Assembly (NCBI RefSeq): GCF_002013375.1
Contig: NZ_MAEW01000010.1
Location: 62,001-126,000 of the forward strand
DNA: 64,000 nucleotides
Direction: 5' to 3'
Origin: Mycobacterium sp. D16Q13
Lineage (GTDB): Bacteria > Actinomycetota > Actinomycetes > Mycobacteriales > Mycobacteriaceae
Part shown: positions 19,227-30,001 of the stretch, piece after piece
Numbering within the stretch: position 1 is the stretch's first letter
Layout of the letters: every line of letters starts with the position of its first letter
Position numbers and translations under genes: made by a program
Notes under the pieces: model-generated
Seen by the model: the letters and a program-made list of their open reading frames with translations, nothing else
Told to the model about the DNA's origin: nothing
Database searches by the model: none

Positions 19227-20221
19227 TTCGATCGCCCCTGCCGGGTGAAGCCACTCGCCACGACTGCCGGGGTGTACGCCTCGGAATCATCGGTGTTCAT
19301 CGCACCGCCGCCGATATCCTTGGGATACAACGGATCTCCCACCAATGCCAGAGCGTGGCATCCCGTCGGGGTGCTCGTGTCCTCGTTGTGGAAGTACGTC
19401 ACGCCGTCACGATGCGATTCGACGTATTCATCGGGAAAGTCGTCGACACTGCTGGCGAGTTCCACCGAGTAGTCGATATCGGAATCCGCGAGCGTGAAGT
19501 CGCAGCCGAAGGGATCGCCCAGCAGGTCGACGGACACCTTGCGCGCCGTGCCCGGGTACTCCCCAAGGATCTCGCAGGGATCACGTTCGGCGAGTTTGAT
19601 CGGATATGCACTGAGCGCGGAACGCGGCGGTAATCCCGAGGGAAGGCCCTTGGCGATCGCCGTCACCAATTGCTTGGCCAGTCGACAGTCCGGGTCCGAG
19701 TACTCGTCCGACCCATAGAGGTACGCGCTGACCGTCAACACGGCCTGCAGCGTGGGACTCGCGGGCGCTCCCGGTAGCCGTTCCAGGCCAAGAGGGACCT
19801 CATATTCACACGCTGACCCGGTGTCGTAGATCGGGACAGAACCCACCTGGAACGCCACGGCGGTATCGCGCTTGTCCTGCATGGAGTACTCGTAGGACAC
19901 CTCGGTGAGGCCGGGATCACCGGTGACCTTCACGCTGGCATAACAGATCTGAAAGTCGCCGACGACCTGTCCCGGGTCTCCGTACTCCTTCAGGTTGGCC
20001 GCGAAACCGCAGGGGTCCACGCGCCGCAGCGCTCGCGCGTAGGTAAGCGTCGTCTTCTCCTGAGCGGTGAGCTTCTGGCCGTAGTCCGGCTGATCACCCC
20101 GAAAGAATGAGTCAGCCCCGGGCGCCGGTTCGCCTCCCCGCGCCTGCCCGGTAACGATGCGCGTGCAGCCGGTGGCCACCAGCAGAATCGCCAGCGCAGC
20201 CATCCCCCTCCGTACCCACAT
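19163..20221 (-). CDS. Lipoprotein, DUF3558-like
   Basis: A 352-residue lipoprotein with signal MWVRRGMAALAILLVATGC (lipobox V-A-T-G-C, Cys19). The mature protein shares with its downstream paralogue the motif R-A-L-R-R-V-D-P-C-G, the segment S-A-Y-P-I-K-L-A-E-R-D-P-C-E-I-L-G-E-Y-P-G and conserved cysteines, which points to tandem duplication. It is anchored on the outer face of the cytoplasmic membrane. Function unknown. It diverges from the leuA leader region. Confidence 0.82.
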   Translation of the reverse strand: MWVRRGMAALAILLVATGCTRIVTGQARGGEPAPGADSFFRGDQPDYGQKLTAQEKTTLTYARALRRVDPCGFAANLKEYGDPGQVVGDFQICYASVKVTGDPGLTEVSYEYSMQDKRDTAVAFQVGSVPIYDTGSACEYEVPLGLERLPGAPASPTLQAVLTVSAYLYGSDEYSDPDCRLAKQLVTAIAKGLPSGLPPRSALSAYPIKLAERDPCEILGEYPGTARKVSVDLLGDPFGCDFTLADSDIDYSVELASSVDDFPDEYVESHRDGVTYFHNEDTSTPTGCHALALVGDPLYPKDIGGGAMNTDDSEAYTPAVVASGFTRQGRSNCGQMSEILDKAVRLFANSAR

Positions 20222-20275
20222 GCTCTGCGATCGTGCCAGATGATCGGGGTTCGCGCGGCTGGTAGAGTCCCGTCT

Positions 20276-20301
20276 ATGCAGCGGGCGCTCCTCCTCCGAC
20301 G

Positions 20302-20317
<16 letters not shown>
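20276..20317 (+). CDS. leuA leader peptide (13 residues, three Leu codons)
   Basis: A short frame ATG...TGA encodes MQRALLLRRRDRV, with three consecutive CTC leucine codons and an Arg-rich end. It lies 72 bp before leuA and its second half forms the first arm of the 20302-20340 hairpin. Leucine-rich leader peptides upstream of leuA are the sensing element of attenuation in actinobacteria and other bacteria: ribosome stalling at Leu codons alters the downstream RNA fold. The peptide and its position are seen; function is inferred. Confidence 0.75.
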
Positions 20318-22222
<1,905 letters not shown>

Positions 22223-22301
22223 CCCAGCACTTCCCCCAGAATCCGGAATTAGTCTGGCTCCCAGGGAGATTCACATTGACTAATACCAGAGGTACACACC
22301 G

Positions 22302-23021
22302 GTGACGGTGAGCGGCTCCACGAGGTACCAGTACGGAGATGACGCGGGGCAGCAGTACGTGGACATGTGGACATCGCAGTCTGCACGTGGCCTGGCGATT
22401 CTTGTGCATGGCGGCTATTGGAGATCCACATATAGCGCGGACGTCATGGAGCCCTTGATCGCAGACCTGGTGGCGCGGGGCTGGGACGTGGCCAACGTCG
22501 AGTACCGACGGGTAGGTTCCGGCGGTGGCTACCCGATAACGCTGCAGGATGCGGCTGCCGGAATTGAATGCGCCGTACGAACGCGCGCGAACAGCGTCGA
22601 ACGCACCGCACTGGTAGGCCACTCGGTGGGCGGCGAGCTGTCGCTACTCAATGCGAAACAGGCAGACCTGGTATTGGCGTTAGCGCCAGTGACCGACGTC
22701 CGACGCACGTTCGACGAAGACCTGGGTGACTCAGCCGCCGGACCGTTCATGGGTGCCACACCAGGTGAGAACCCAGCGGGCTACCAGCTCGCATCACCGC
22801 GGTGGCAACTACCCATCACCACTCCGGTACTCATCACGCATGGCGTGGACGACGATCGCGTTCCCATCGAGCACTCTCGCAGCTATCGTGATGCCGCCGT
22901 CGAATCTGGGTGTGATGTCGAGCTACGCGAGTTCGAGAACCTGCCGCACGGCGACGAAATCGATCCGAACGGCCCCCACTGGCTGGACGCCGTTGTCTGG
23001 CTAGCGACAAAGCCGCTGTGA
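22302..23021 (+). CDS. Alpha/beta hydrolase resembling kynurenine formamidase
   Basis: GTG 22302 (AGAGG nine nt upstream) gives 239 residues. The oxyanion-hole motif H-G-G-Y-W (36-40) and nucleophile elbow G-H-S-V-G-G (Ser108) followed by a late D-D-D-R-V-P and N-L-P-H-G-D form a complete triad. HGG(Y/F)W is typical of the kynurenine-formamidase/arylformamidase-like subgroup, which opens N-formylkynurenine; the actual substrate is not determined. It ends 3 bp before the convergent rpmE2. Confidence 0.85.
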   Translation: MTVSGSTRYQYGDDAGQQYVDMWTSQSARGLAILVHGGYWRSTYSADVMEPLIADLVARGWDVANVEYRRVGSGGGYPITLQDAAAGIECAVRTRANSVERTALVGHSVGGELSLLNAKQADLVLALAPVTDVRRTFDEDLGDSAAGPFMGATPGENPAGYQLASPRWQLPITTPVLITHGVDDDRVPIEHSRSYRDAAVESGCDVELREFENLPHGDEIDPNGPHWLDAVVWLATKPL

Positions 23022-23024
23022 CAT

Positions 23025-23270
23025 CTACTTTCTAGTCCCGTAACGCCTACGGAACTTCTCGACCTGGCCGGCGGTATCGACGATCCGCCGGTCTCCGGTC
23101 CAGAACGGATGGGAGTCCGCTGTCACCTCGGCGGTGATCAGCGGATACTCCTGGCCCTCGAACTCGACGGTGCGAGTGCTCGTCGCCGTCGAGCGGGTCA
23201 GGAACATCTTTCCGGTGGTGGTGTCCTGGAAGACGACAGAGTGATAGTCGGGGTGTATTCCGGGTTTCAT
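23025..23270 (-). CDS. rpmE2: 50S ribosomal protein L31 type B (zinc-free)
   Basis: The 81 residues begin [16 protein letters not shown] and include S-H-P-F-W-T-G and V-E-K-F-R-R-R-Y-G, the type B L31 pattern. Unlike the zinc-binding form it has no cysteine. Such C-minus paralogues replace the zinc-containing protein on the ribosome when zinc is scarce. It overlaps the stop codon of the MRF-like gene by one base (TGATG), so the pair is translationally coupled and sits downstream of the Zur boxes at 24489-24564. Confidence 0.94.
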   Translation of the reverse strand: MKPGIHPDYHSVVFQDTTTGKMFLTRSTATSTRTVEFEGQEYPLITAEVTADSHPFWTGDRRIVDTAGQVEKFRRRYGTRK

Positions 23271-24466
23271 CAGTGGTTCCCTTCTGTGTTGTATTCGCCG
23301 TAGGAGAGGAAATCCTCAAGCTCGGACCCGTGCTCGCACGGGTCCTCATGCCAATCGCCAAACGGATCGCTGAACTCTTCCCAGCTTGCGGGCCTTGCCA
23401 TTTCGTCATCGGTGAGCAGCGCACCGCGCAGGGCGTCCAGCACCTCGGCACTCTCTGCGCCGCATACCAGCACCGTCATCGCGGTATGCCGGTCTCCAAA
23501 CCGGTAATCCCACATGAGGTCGGCAAATGCCCGTCGCTCCAGATCTGCCTGCCGTACCTCCGCCGAATCCATGGCCGCTAGCCACTTCCCGGCCGCCGAC
23601 ACCCTGAGCCCACCACCCGCAGACTCCAGCCACATTGCCTGCCGATCCTGGGTCGCCAGCCACAATCGGCCCCGCGTACGGATCACGCCGTCCAGCAGTA
23701 GGTCGATCGCGGCATGCAGCCGCTCCGGGTGAAATGGCCTGCGCGCATTGAATTCCACCAGCGCGATCCGGCCGTCAACGGCCAGGGAGGGCTGCCCCGC
23801 GAGTAGCGCGCCATGTGGGTCGTCCGCCCGACCGCACCGCGCGTCGTCCTCCAGATGGTCGAGGGCTTGTTCGACTCGGCCAACACGGGCGGTGATGCGT
23901 GCGCGCGGCGCCAAGCGCCGCAGCACCGAAAGCACCTCGGGTTCGGGATTGCGTACCACCAGCACGTCGGCGAACTCGGCCTGACCGATCACCACCTGGG
24001 CCACCGTCCGGCCGTCGTCGAGCTCATCATCGCCGAGGGCCTGCTCCAGCCAGTTCGCGGTATCGACACAAGAGACCACCCCCGCGATTTCCACATCACG
24101 TGCCGCCGGTCCATCGATGTACCCCGGTCCCATGCGAACGGGCACCGCCTTGATCGCCCAACAGATCGGATCGGCTTCCAGCCATGGCTCCAGATGCAGC
24201 ACGATCCGTCCCACATCTTCCCGGCGATGCAGCTTGCGCAGCAGCACGAGCAGATCGTCACGGACGGTGCAGGAAACGCAGCCGTGGGCCAGTTCCAGAA
24301 CGGTCACCTGAGGGTCCCGGACTCCACCGCCGGATACGACGGACCGCTTGACGATGTGCCCGTCAAACCGGTGCGTGACGACGACGGTTCCTGGGTCGCG
24401 CGCCAAAACATCCACGACCGCGTCGGTATCGGTCTGTCCGGATACGAGTAGCACCGGCGTGCGCAT
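23270..24466 (-). CDS. mrf: CobW/COG0523-like protein, probable mycobacterial MRF
   Basis: The 398-residue protein has the COG0523 layout: N-terminal strand L-L-V-S-G, a Cys motif [10 protein letters not shown] (62-71), and a CobW C-terminal domain (about 245-345). In M. smegmatis the CobW-like MRF, encoded with the zinc-free ribosomal proteins, recruits the hibernation factor MPY to ribosomes under zinc starvation; position and partner genes match. Two oddities: the P-loop is degenerate ([10 protein letters not shown] rather than GxxGxGKT), so GTP hydrolysis is doubtful, and CxCC has become CVSC. ATG 24466 follows GGGGGAGAAG; a start at 24520 would read into the Zur box. Confidence 0.85.
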   Translation of the reverse strand: MRTPVLLVSGQTDTDAVVDVLARDPGTVVVTHRFDGHIVKRSVVSGGGVRDPQVTVLELAHGCVSCTVRDDLLVLLRKLHRREDVGRIVLHLEPWLEADPICWAIKAVPVRMGPGYIDGPAARDVEIAGVVSCVDTANWLEQALGDDELDDGRTVAQVVIGQAEFADVLVVRNPEPEVLSVLRRLAPRARITARVGRVEQALDHLEDDARCGRADDPHGALLAGQPSLAVDGRIALVEFNARRPFHPERLHAAIDLLLDGVIRTRGRLWLATQDRQAMWLESAGGGLRVSAAGKWLAAMDSAEVRQADLERRAFADLMWDYRFGDRHTAMTVLVCGAESAEVLDALRGALLTDDEMARPASWEEFSDPFGDWHEDPCEHGSELEDFLSYGEYNTEGNH

Positions 24467-24488
24467 GACTTCTCCCCCTTGGGGCCTA

Positions 24489-24507
24489 TTGGAAACGATT
24501 TTCATTA
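24489..24507. promoter_or_regulatory. Zur box 1
   Basis: TTGGAAACGATTTTCATTA is an imperfect inverted repeat of the type TGAAAA-N-GATTTTCA seen at zinc-uptake-regulator sites. It lies 22 bp before the MRF-like start codon, placed to repress the leftward mrf-rpmE2 operon. Confidence 0.75.
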
Positions 24508-24543
24508 CTACGGGCTTCACGGTACAGTCCAGATCGGCACTTG

Positions 24544-24564
24544 TCGAAAACGATTCCCATTATC
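24544..24564. promoter_or_regulatory. Zur box 2
   Basis: TCGAAAACGATTCCCATTATC shares GAAAACGATT..CATTA with box 1 and lies 23 bp upstream of the rpmB2 start, placed to repress the rightward ribosomal-protein operon. Two boxes about 55 bp apart serve the two divergent promoters. Confidence 0.78.
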
Positions 24565-24587
24565 AAATGGGCATGAATGGAGGTCCG

Positions 24588-24824
24588 TTGTCCGCGCATT
24601 GCGAGGTGACCGGACGGTCGCCAGGCTTCGGTAACGCGGTATCGCATTCGCACCGCCGTACCCGTCGCCGCTGGTCACCCAATATCCAGCTCAAGACGTA
24701 TTACCTGCCCTCAGAGGACCGGCGCATCAAGCTCCGGGTGAGCACCAAGGGCATCAAGGTGATCGACCGCGACGGCATCGAGGCCGTGGTGGCGCGGCTG
24801 CGCGCGCAAGGGCGGAAGTTCTGA
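24588..24824 (+). CDS. rpmB2: 50S ribosomal protein L28 (zinc-free paralogue)
   Basis: TTG 24588, 4 nt after GGAGG, gives 78 residues: [20 protein letters not shown], then the basic [12 protein letters not shown] and L-R-V-S-T-K-G-I-K typical of L28. Only the first Cys of the zinc-binding CxxC pair persists, so this is the C-minus version. First gene of the Zur-controlled operon; its TGA overlaps the next ATG by one base. An upstream in-frame ATG (24574) lies within the SD sequence and is less likely. Confidence 0.93.
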   Translation: MSAHCEVTGRSPGFGNAVSHSHRRTRRRWSPNIQLKTYYLPSEDRRIKLRVSTKGIKVIDRDGIEAVVARLRAQGRKF

Positions 24825-24988
24825 TGGCGCGCAATGAGATCCGGCCCATCGTGAAACTGAAGTCCACGGCGGGCACCGGATACACGTACGTGACCCGCAA
24901 GAACCGGCGCAACGACCCGGACCGGATGGTCCTGCGCAAGTACGACCCCGTTGTGCGCAAGCACGTGGATTTCCGAGAGGAGCGCTGA
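24824..24988 (+). CDS. rpmG: 50S ribosomal protein L33 (zinc-free paralogue)
   Basis: The 54-residue frame [20 protein letters not shown] continues with [13 protein letters not shown] and ends K-H-V-D-F-R-E-E-R, the L33 pattern. The zinc-binding cysteines of the C-plus form are missing. It overlaps the rpmB2 stop by one base and is followed after one base by rpsN2, so the four genes are tightly coupled. Too short for routine ORF cut-offs. Confidence 0.94.
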   Translation: MARNEIRPIVKLKSTAGTGYTYVTRKNRRNDPDRMVLRKYDPVVRKHVDFREER

Positions 24989-24989
24989 G

Positions 24990-25295
24990 ATGGCCAAGAA
25001 GTCTAAGATCGCCAAGAACGAGCAGCGTCGCGTCATCGTCGAGCGTTATGCCGAGCGACGCGCGGAGCTCAAGGAGATCATCCGGCACCCCGCGAGCAGC
25101 CAGGAGCAGCGACTGGCCGCCCAGGCCGAGCTGGCCCGCCAGCCACGCGATGCCAGTGCGGTACGGCTGCGTAATCGCGATGCGGTAGACGGGCGACCCC
25201 GCGGCTATCTGCGCAAGTTCGGACTGTCCCGGGTGCGGGTCCGTGCACTCGTGCACGATGGGTCGCTGCCCGGCGTCCGGAAAGCGAGCTGGTGA
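24990..25295 (+). CDS. rpsN2: 30S ribosomal protein S14 (zinc-free paralogue)
   Basis: The 101 residues start [20 protein letters not shown] and contain [24 protein letters not shown], the S14 core, with no CxxC zinc knuckles. The longer form (about 100 residues) is the zinc-independent S14 type. Its stop overlaps the rpsR2 ATG (TGATG). Part of the zinc-starvation ribosome remodelling operon. Confidence 0.95.
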   Translation: MAKKSKIAKNEQRRVIVERYAERRAELKEIIRHPASSQEQRLAAQAELARQPRDASAVRLRNRDAVDGRPRGYLRKFGLSRVRVRALVHDGSLPGVRKASW

Positions 25296-25540
25296 TGGCC
25301 ACCAAGACACCTCGCAATCGTCGGGTCAAGGTCGCCGATACCAAGCCCAAGCCGAATCTCTTTGCCAAATTGGGTCTTTCATCGGTCGACTACAAGGACA
25401 CCAATACCTTGCGACTCTTCATCTCCGAGCGCGGCAAGATCCGCGCCCGCCGGGTGACCGGTTTGACCGTGCAACAGCAGCGCCAGGTCGCCACGGCGAT
25501 CAAGAACGCGCGCGAGATGGCGCTACTGCCCTACGCCTGA
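25295..25540 (+). CDS. rpsR2: 30S ribosomal protein S18 (zinc-free paralogue)
   Basis: The 81 residues include [36 protein letters not shown] and [14 protein letters not shown], the S18 signature region, without cysteine. ATG 25295 overlaps the rpsN2 stop by one base; a GTG at 25292 is also possible. Last gene of the operon; the convergent serine hydrolase ends 7 bp away. Confidence 0.95.
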   Translation: MATKTPRNRRVKVADTKPKPNLFAKLGLSSVDYKDTNTLRLFISERGKIRARRVTGLTVQQQRQVATAIKNAREMALLPYA

Positions 25541-25547
25541 GCCCGAG

Positions 25548-26699
25548 TCAGCGCGGCTGCGGAATCGCGTTCTCCAACAGGAAGACGTGCTCCGGGCTGA
25601 TCACCTTGGTGATCGCCGTGCCGAACAGCGTGCTGGGCTGCGCGGGCTGTTTGGCCACATCGGTGTTGAGCAGCGCCACCACCGTGGTCTGCTCGGCCGG
25701 CGAGTAGATGGCCAGTGTCTGGAAGCCGGGGATGCTGCCGTTGTGGCCGATCCATCCTCGCGCGTCGAAAATCCCTAAGCCATAACGGATATCGTCAGGG
25801 ACTGGAGGCATCGCCACGGCCTGCAGGCGCTGCTCCTGGGTGGCGGGTGTAAGGAGCCTGCCGGTCGCCAGCGCGGGCACCCAGATCCTGAGATCTTCGA
25901 GTGTCGAGATCATCGCACCCGCCCATGAGGCCCACGACGGGCTCCAATCGGTGCTATCGACAAGCGGCCCGGTCGGCGTCAGCTGCGTGTAACCCTGCGC
26001 GTGCGGATCGGGAAGGGTATTGGTGTCCGGAAAGCTGGTGTGACTCAAGCCGAGTGGCTCGGCGATGTGCTCGCGCACGAACTCGGGCAACTTCTGTCCG
26101 CTGACCTTCTCCACCACTTGCCCCAGCAGTACCGCATTGGTGTTGCTGTATTCATAGCCCTGCCCCGGCGGGAAGTTCGGCGGCTGCGTGAAGGCGTAAT
26201 CGAGTAGTTGTTGAGTGCCGTAGCGGCGCTTCGGATCGGCCTCGAGGTCGCGGTTGAAGGCTAGCGACATCGAATAGTTGAACAGTCCGCTCTGCATCCG
26301 GGCGAGCTCACGCAGGGTGATCTTGTCTCCGCCCGGAACCCGGTCCACATACTTGGCAATCGGATCGTCGAGTCCCAGTTTGCCCTCATCGACAAGCTGC
26401 AGCACTGCGGTGACCGTAAAAGTCTTTGTCACACTGCCGATTCGGTGATAGAAGTCGGGGCGCATGGGCGCACGGGTCGCCGTGTTCGCGACTCCAAATG
26501 CCCGCACATACTGGCCCTTGGGCCCCCACACCCCGACAATGGCGCCGGGCACCGACGCGCTCGACAACACCTCATTGATGGCAGCGTCGAGCCTGGCCGA
26601 TGTCTCCGCATCCAGATCAGTGACGGTAATGCGCGAGCGCGTCGCACACCCGCCGATAAGCAGCACGAGCGCGAGTACCACGCAGAGGATTCGGCGCAT
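25548..26699 (-). CDS. Lipoprotein serine hydrolase, class C beta-lactamase/D-Ala carboxypeptidase fold
   Basis: The 383-residue product has a lipoprotein signal (lipobox I-G-G-C, Cys18). Catalytic motifs of the penicillin-binding/class C family are intact: S-V-T-K (Ser89, Lys92), Y-S-N in G-Y-E-Y-S-N-T-N, and H-N-G in W-I-G-H-N-G-S-I-P-G replacing K-T/S-G. It is likely an outer-membrane-facing peptidase or esterase acting on cell-wall peptides or esters. Its ATG overlaps by one base the stop of the exonuclease upstream, suggesting coupling. Beta-lactamase activity cannot be inferred from the fold alone. Confidence 0.88.
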   Translation of the reverse strand: MRRILCVVLALVLLIGGCATRSRITVTDLDAETSARLDAAINEVLSSASVPGAIVGVWGPKGQYVRAFGVANTATRAPMRPDFYHRIGSVTKTFTVTAVLQLVDEGKLGLDDPIAKYVDRVPGGDKITLRELARMQSGLFNYSMSLAFNRDLEADPKRRYGTQQLLDYAFTQPPNFPPGQGYEYSNTNAVLLGQVVEKVSGQKLPEFVREHIAEPLGLSHTSFPDTNTLPDPHAQGYTQLTPTGPLVDSTDWSPSWASWAGAMISTLEDLRIWVPALATGRLLTPATQEQRLQAVAMPPVPDDIRYGLGIFDARGWIGHNGSIPGFQTLAIYSPAEQTTVVALLNTDVAKQPAQPSTLFGTAITKVISPEHVFLLENAIPQPR

Positions 26700-27682
26700 C
26701 AGAACAGCGAGTACTGCGCTCCGGCGCGGCTGGGAACCGTGAACTGCTCGATGTCGGTACCGCCGGCCACGCGTCGCACTTCAGTCATGAACGTTTCGTC
26801 ATCCAACAGCGGCACACCGAGCGACCGTGCATGAAATCCCTTACCTTGCTCAGGGTTTGGCTGATTGCAGATCACCAGCGAGGTGTCCTCGTCAACCGTA
26901 TCGGCATAGGCGAGGCCAGCCTGCATGATCTGCTCGACCAGCTCCTCGTGGGTGCGAGCGAGCTCCGAACTCAGGGCCACTCGCATGCCCTGCACCAGCG
27001 GCTGACCCGCGATGAACGGGCCGGGATTGAGCCAGTGACACGGCTGGCGAGATGCCACGGTCTTGAGCGAGCGCAGCTCGTCGTGTGTCACCCGGCCGTT
27101 GGGCCAGCGCTTACGGGTGGTTTCGCGGATAGGAAGCCAGGTTCCGCGTTCCCGCGCCCGCTCAAGCACCTTCGGCAGCACCTCGGCAAGCACCCGGGCA
27201 TCGTCATAGGCGTCGTGAGCCTTGAGCTGTTCGACGCCCCAGTGCGCGGCAAGGGTTTCCAGGCGCAGGTTCGGCGTCTCCAGGTCCAGACGCCGGGTCA
27301 GCTCGACAGTGCACATCACCGCCTCGGTAGGCAGCTCGGCGCCGGCCAGCTCGGCCTCCGCCGCTAGGAACGAATAGTCGAATCCGACGTTATGAGCGAC
27401 CAATGTCCGGCCCCGCAGCAGCGCGATGAGATCGGGGACGACATCGGCGAACTCGGGCTGTCCCTCCAGCATCTCCGGGGTCAGGCCGTGCACATGCGTC
27501 GGGCCCGGATCAACACCAGGGTTGAGCAGACTCACCACACTGTCGGTGATGGTCCCGTCGGCGTCCAGCGCCAACGCCGCGACACTGATGACACGCGCCC
27601 GACCTGGCTGAAAGCCGGAAGTCTCCAGGTCAACGACCACCCACTTGGGGCTGTGGTCGGGCGTCTGCCCCCAGATCGGCAT
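26699..27682 (-). CDS. DEDDh 3'-5' exonuclease with BRCT-like C-terminus
   Basis: The 327 residues begin with a DnaQ-type exonuclease: V-V-D-L-E-T-S-G (metal-binding Asp18 and Glu20), H-N-V-G-F-D-Y-S-F-L (third acidic residue) and H-D-A-Y-D-D-A-R (catalytic His and last Asp). After a linker, about 225-305 resembles a BRCT domain (G-M-R-V-A-L-S-S-E-L...V-C-N-Q-P-N-P-E-Q-G-K-G...A-R-S-L-G-V-P-L-L). This is the mycobacterial protein annotated DnaQ-like beside leuA and murT; it probably trims DNA or RNA ends rather than proofreading. Confidence 0.9.
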   Translation of the reverse strand: MPIWGQTPDHSPKWVVVDLETSGFQPGRARVISVAALALDADGTITDSVVSLLNPGVDPGPTHVHGLTPEMLEGQPEFADVVPDLIALLRGRTLVAHNVGFDYSFLAAEAELAGAELPTEAVMCTVELTRRLDLETPNLRLETLAAHWGVEQLKAHDAYDDARVLAEVLPKVLERARERGTWLPIRETTRKRWPNGRVTHDELRSLKTVASRQPCHWLNPGPFIAGQPLVQGMRVALSSELARTHEELVEQIMQAGLAYADTVDEDTSLVICNQPNPEQGKGFHARSLGVPLLDDETFMTEVRRVAGGTDIEQFTVPSRAGAQYSLF

Positions 27683-27731
27683 GACTCAGGATGGCATGTA
27701 GGACCGACAACATCGCGCCCGGCGCGCCGCC

Positions 27732-28913
27732 CTAGGCGCGCGGGGTGCGGAGAACCTGTCGCCCAATCGCATACTTGTGCACCTCGGTGGGGCCGTCGTA
27801 CAGGCGGAAGGCGCGCATATCGCGGAAGATCATCTCCACCGGCGTCTCGTCGCTGATGCCGATACCGCCGAGTACCTGGACGCACCGGTCGGTGACCTTG
27901 AACAGCTCCTCGGACACGAATGACTTGGCCATCGAACTCTCGTGCCGGCCCTTGGCGCCGTTATCCATCATCCAGCAGGCGTGCCAGATGGTGAGGCGGC
28001 ATTGATGCAGCGCGATCTCATTGTCGGCGAGCATGAAGGAGACTCCCTGGTGCTCGCCGATGGTCTTGCCGAACGAGGTCCGGGTGCGCGCGTAGTCGAC
28101 CGCGATGTCCTGAGCGCGGGAGGCGGCCCCGAGCCACCGCATACAGTGCGTCAACCGCGCCGGCGCCAGCCGCAGCTGTGCGTACCGGAAGGCCTGGCCG
28201 GTCTCCCCGAGTAGCGCCTCACGCGGCAGGGTCAGATTGTCGAACCGCACCACCGCATGCCCTTCGGCATAGTTGCGGTCCATCGTGTTCATGATCCGTT
28301 CGATCACAATGCCTTCGGTGTCGCCATCACATAGGAACAGCGTGGGCCCCTCGGGCAGGTGGTCGTTGGCCTCCAGATTGGCCATGATGATCCACGTCTT
28401 GGCGCCGCGTGCTCCGGTGATGAGCCACTTGCGCCCGTTGATGACGAAGTTCTGGCCATCGAAGGTGGCCGAGGTCTTGAGCTGCGACGGGTCCGATCCG
28501 GCGCCGTCGGGTTCGGTCATCGCGAACGCCGAGCGCTGATGTCCCTCGATGACCGGGCGCAAGAACTTCTCGGACTGTTCCTCATTGGTGATCTTGCCGA
28601 GCAGGAACATATTGCCTTCGTCGGGCGCAGCGCAGTTCATGGCGATGGGTCCCAGGGTGGACCAGCCTGCCGCCTCGAAGATCACCGCTTGCCCGATATG
28701 CGAAAGACCCCAACCTCCATAGGATTCCGGCGCCTGCACGGTCAGCAGCCCGGCCTCTCGGGCCTTGCCGACGAGCTCGTTCCGCAGTTCGTCGGTGGGT
28801 CCGTGCGCGGTCAGACGAGGGTCGCGCTCGTAGGGAATCACGGTCTCGGTGACGAACTCGCGCACCCGCTGCGCCTTCGCGGCCAGCTCTTCCGGAATGC
28901 TGAAGTCGATCAT
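27732..28913 (-). CDS. Acyl-CoA dehydrogenase
   Basis: The 393-residue flavoprotein shows A-M-T-E-P-D-G-A-G-S-D (FAD/substrate signature), W-L-I-T-G-A and a C-terminal Q-V-L-G-G-I-G-I-S-D-E-T-P region. It introduces a double bond into acyl-CoA. It follows the kinase-like gene with a 4-bp ATGA overlap; the same pairing of an APH-fold protein with an acyl-CoA dehydrogenase occurs as the ACAD10/11 fusion in animals, where the kinase domain phosphorylates 4-hydroxyacyl-CoA before elimination. By analogy the pair may degrade 4-hydroxy acids. That role is inference. Confidence 0.92.
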   Translation of the reverse strand: MIDFSIPEELAAKAQRVREFVTETVIPYERDPRLTAHGPTDELRNELVGKAREAGLLTVQAPESYGGWGLSHIGQAVIFEAAGWSTLGPIAMNCAAPDEGNMFLLGKITNEEQSEKFLRPVIEGHQRSAFAMTEPDGAGSDPSQLKTSATFDGQNFVINGRKWLITGARGAKTWIIMANLEANDHLPEGPTLFLCDGDTEGIVIERIMNTMDRNYAEGHAVVRFDNLTLPREALLGETGQAFRYAQLRLAPARLTHCMRWLGAASRAQDIAVDYARTRTSFGKTIGEHQGVSFMLADNEIALHQCRLTIWHACWMMDNGAKGRHESSMAKSFVSEELFKVTDRCVQVLGGIGISDETPVEMIFRDMRAFRLYDGPTEVHKYAIGRQVLRTPRA

Positions 28914-29950
28914 ATCTCTCCCTCGGTGAATTGTGTTGCCGCCCAATCAAGGACGGACATGGCAATGTTCTCGAAATCTGCGTATCCGGCGCCGATGAGA
29001 TCACCGGACTGCCACTTGCGGTACAGCTGCATCCAGGCGACGGCGAGGCGGAGCCGCGCGCAGGCCACATGCCAGTGCAGCGGGCGCGGCTGCGTTCCGG
29101 CCGCGGCGAAGTAGGCATCGATAACGTCCCGGCGACTTCCGAATCCGGGTGTTGTGGTGGGCATCTGATGGACAGCACGCACGGCGGCCGGGTCACCCTG
29201 CTCCATCCAATACGAGACCAGAATCGCCAGATCAAATAGTGGGCAGCCACGGGTGGTCATATCCCAATCGATGACGGCGTTGGGAGACAACGTTTCCCGG
29301 TCGACAAGCATATTGTCGAGCTTGAGGTCCATGTGCAGCAGCGAAACTCCCGCGGGCTCGGGAATCTGCCGCTCCAGCTGTGAGGTCAGCTTCGTGACGA
29401 CCCCGGGCAGGCCCTCGGGCCAGACGGCATGGGCCCGTCGAGTCCAACCGGTCAGCTGACGTTCCAGCAGGCCCTCGGGCTTGCCGAGTTCGCCCAATCC
29501 CACGGACTCGGGTTGCACCCGGTGCAGGGAGGTCATGGCTTCGATGAGGGTGGCGGTGATGCGTTCCGGGGCGTCTCCAGGTAGACCCTGCGGCAGCTCA
29601 CCGCCGATCGCCAGTCCTTCCCGATACTCCAAAAACTGGAAGGGGGCACCCAGGACGTCCAGGTCGTCGCAGTACGACAGGCCTCGCGGAGCGAGTGTGA
29701 AGCCGTCGTTCAGACGCGAGAGCACTCGCCATTCGCGGGCCATGTCATTGGCGCCTTCGGCGATCGGACCCGCCGGCGGGCGGCGAAACACGGCCCGTTG
29801 GCCGTCGAGTGTCACCAGATAGTTGAGATTGGCCTTACCGCCGGCGAATTGTCGCGCCGTCGCCGTGTCGAGAGTGCGTCCCTGCCGCGTCGCCCACGCC
29901 GACAACGCAGCCCAATCCTGTGGCGTCGTCTCTGCTGTGGCGCGGAACAC
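28910..29950 (-). CDS. Phosphotransferase of the APH/ACAD10-like kinase family
   Basis: GTG 29950 gives 346 residues with the aminoglycoside-phosphotransferase fold: G-G-K-A-N-L-N-Y-L-V ATP loop near 38, the Brenner motif L-L-H-M-D-L-K-L-D-N (catalytic Asp) and V-I-D-W-D-M-T-T (metal Asp). Coupled to the acyl-CoA dehydrogenase, it resembles the kinase half of ACAD10/11, which acts on hydroxyacyl-CoA. The GTG is 7 nt after TAGGGT (complement of 29958-29963), fitting a leaderless mRNA; TTG 29977 would add nine residues. It is unlikely to be a drug-resistance enzyme. Confidence 0.85.
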   Translation of the reverse strand: MFRATAETTPQDWAALSAWATRQGRTLDTATARQFAGGKANLNYLVTLDGQRAVFRRPPAGPIAEGANDMAREWRVLSRLNDGFTLAPRGLSYCDDLDVLGAPFQFLEYREGLAIGGELPQGLPGDAPERITATLIEAMTSLHRVQPESVGLGELGKPEGLLERQLTGWTRRAHAVWPEGLPGVVTKLTSQLERQIPEPAGVSLLHMDLKLDNMLVDRETLSPNAVIDWDMTTRGCPLFDLAILVSYWMEQGDPAAVRAVHQMPTTTPGFGSRRDVIDAYFAAAGTQPRPLHWHVACARLRLAVAWMQLYRKWQSGDLIGAGYADFENIAMSVLDWAATQFTEGEI

Positions 29951-30001
29951 ACGCGTTACCCTAGCCGCGTGCCCCAACCGGCTGGTTGGTTGGGTGGATG
30001 G

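Noticed and set aside
28910..29950. Aminoglycoside resistance from the APH-fold kinases (also 40083-41054)
   Set aside because: Only the general kinase motifs are present; gene partners (acyl-CoA dehydrogenase, enolase-like protein) point to metabolism.
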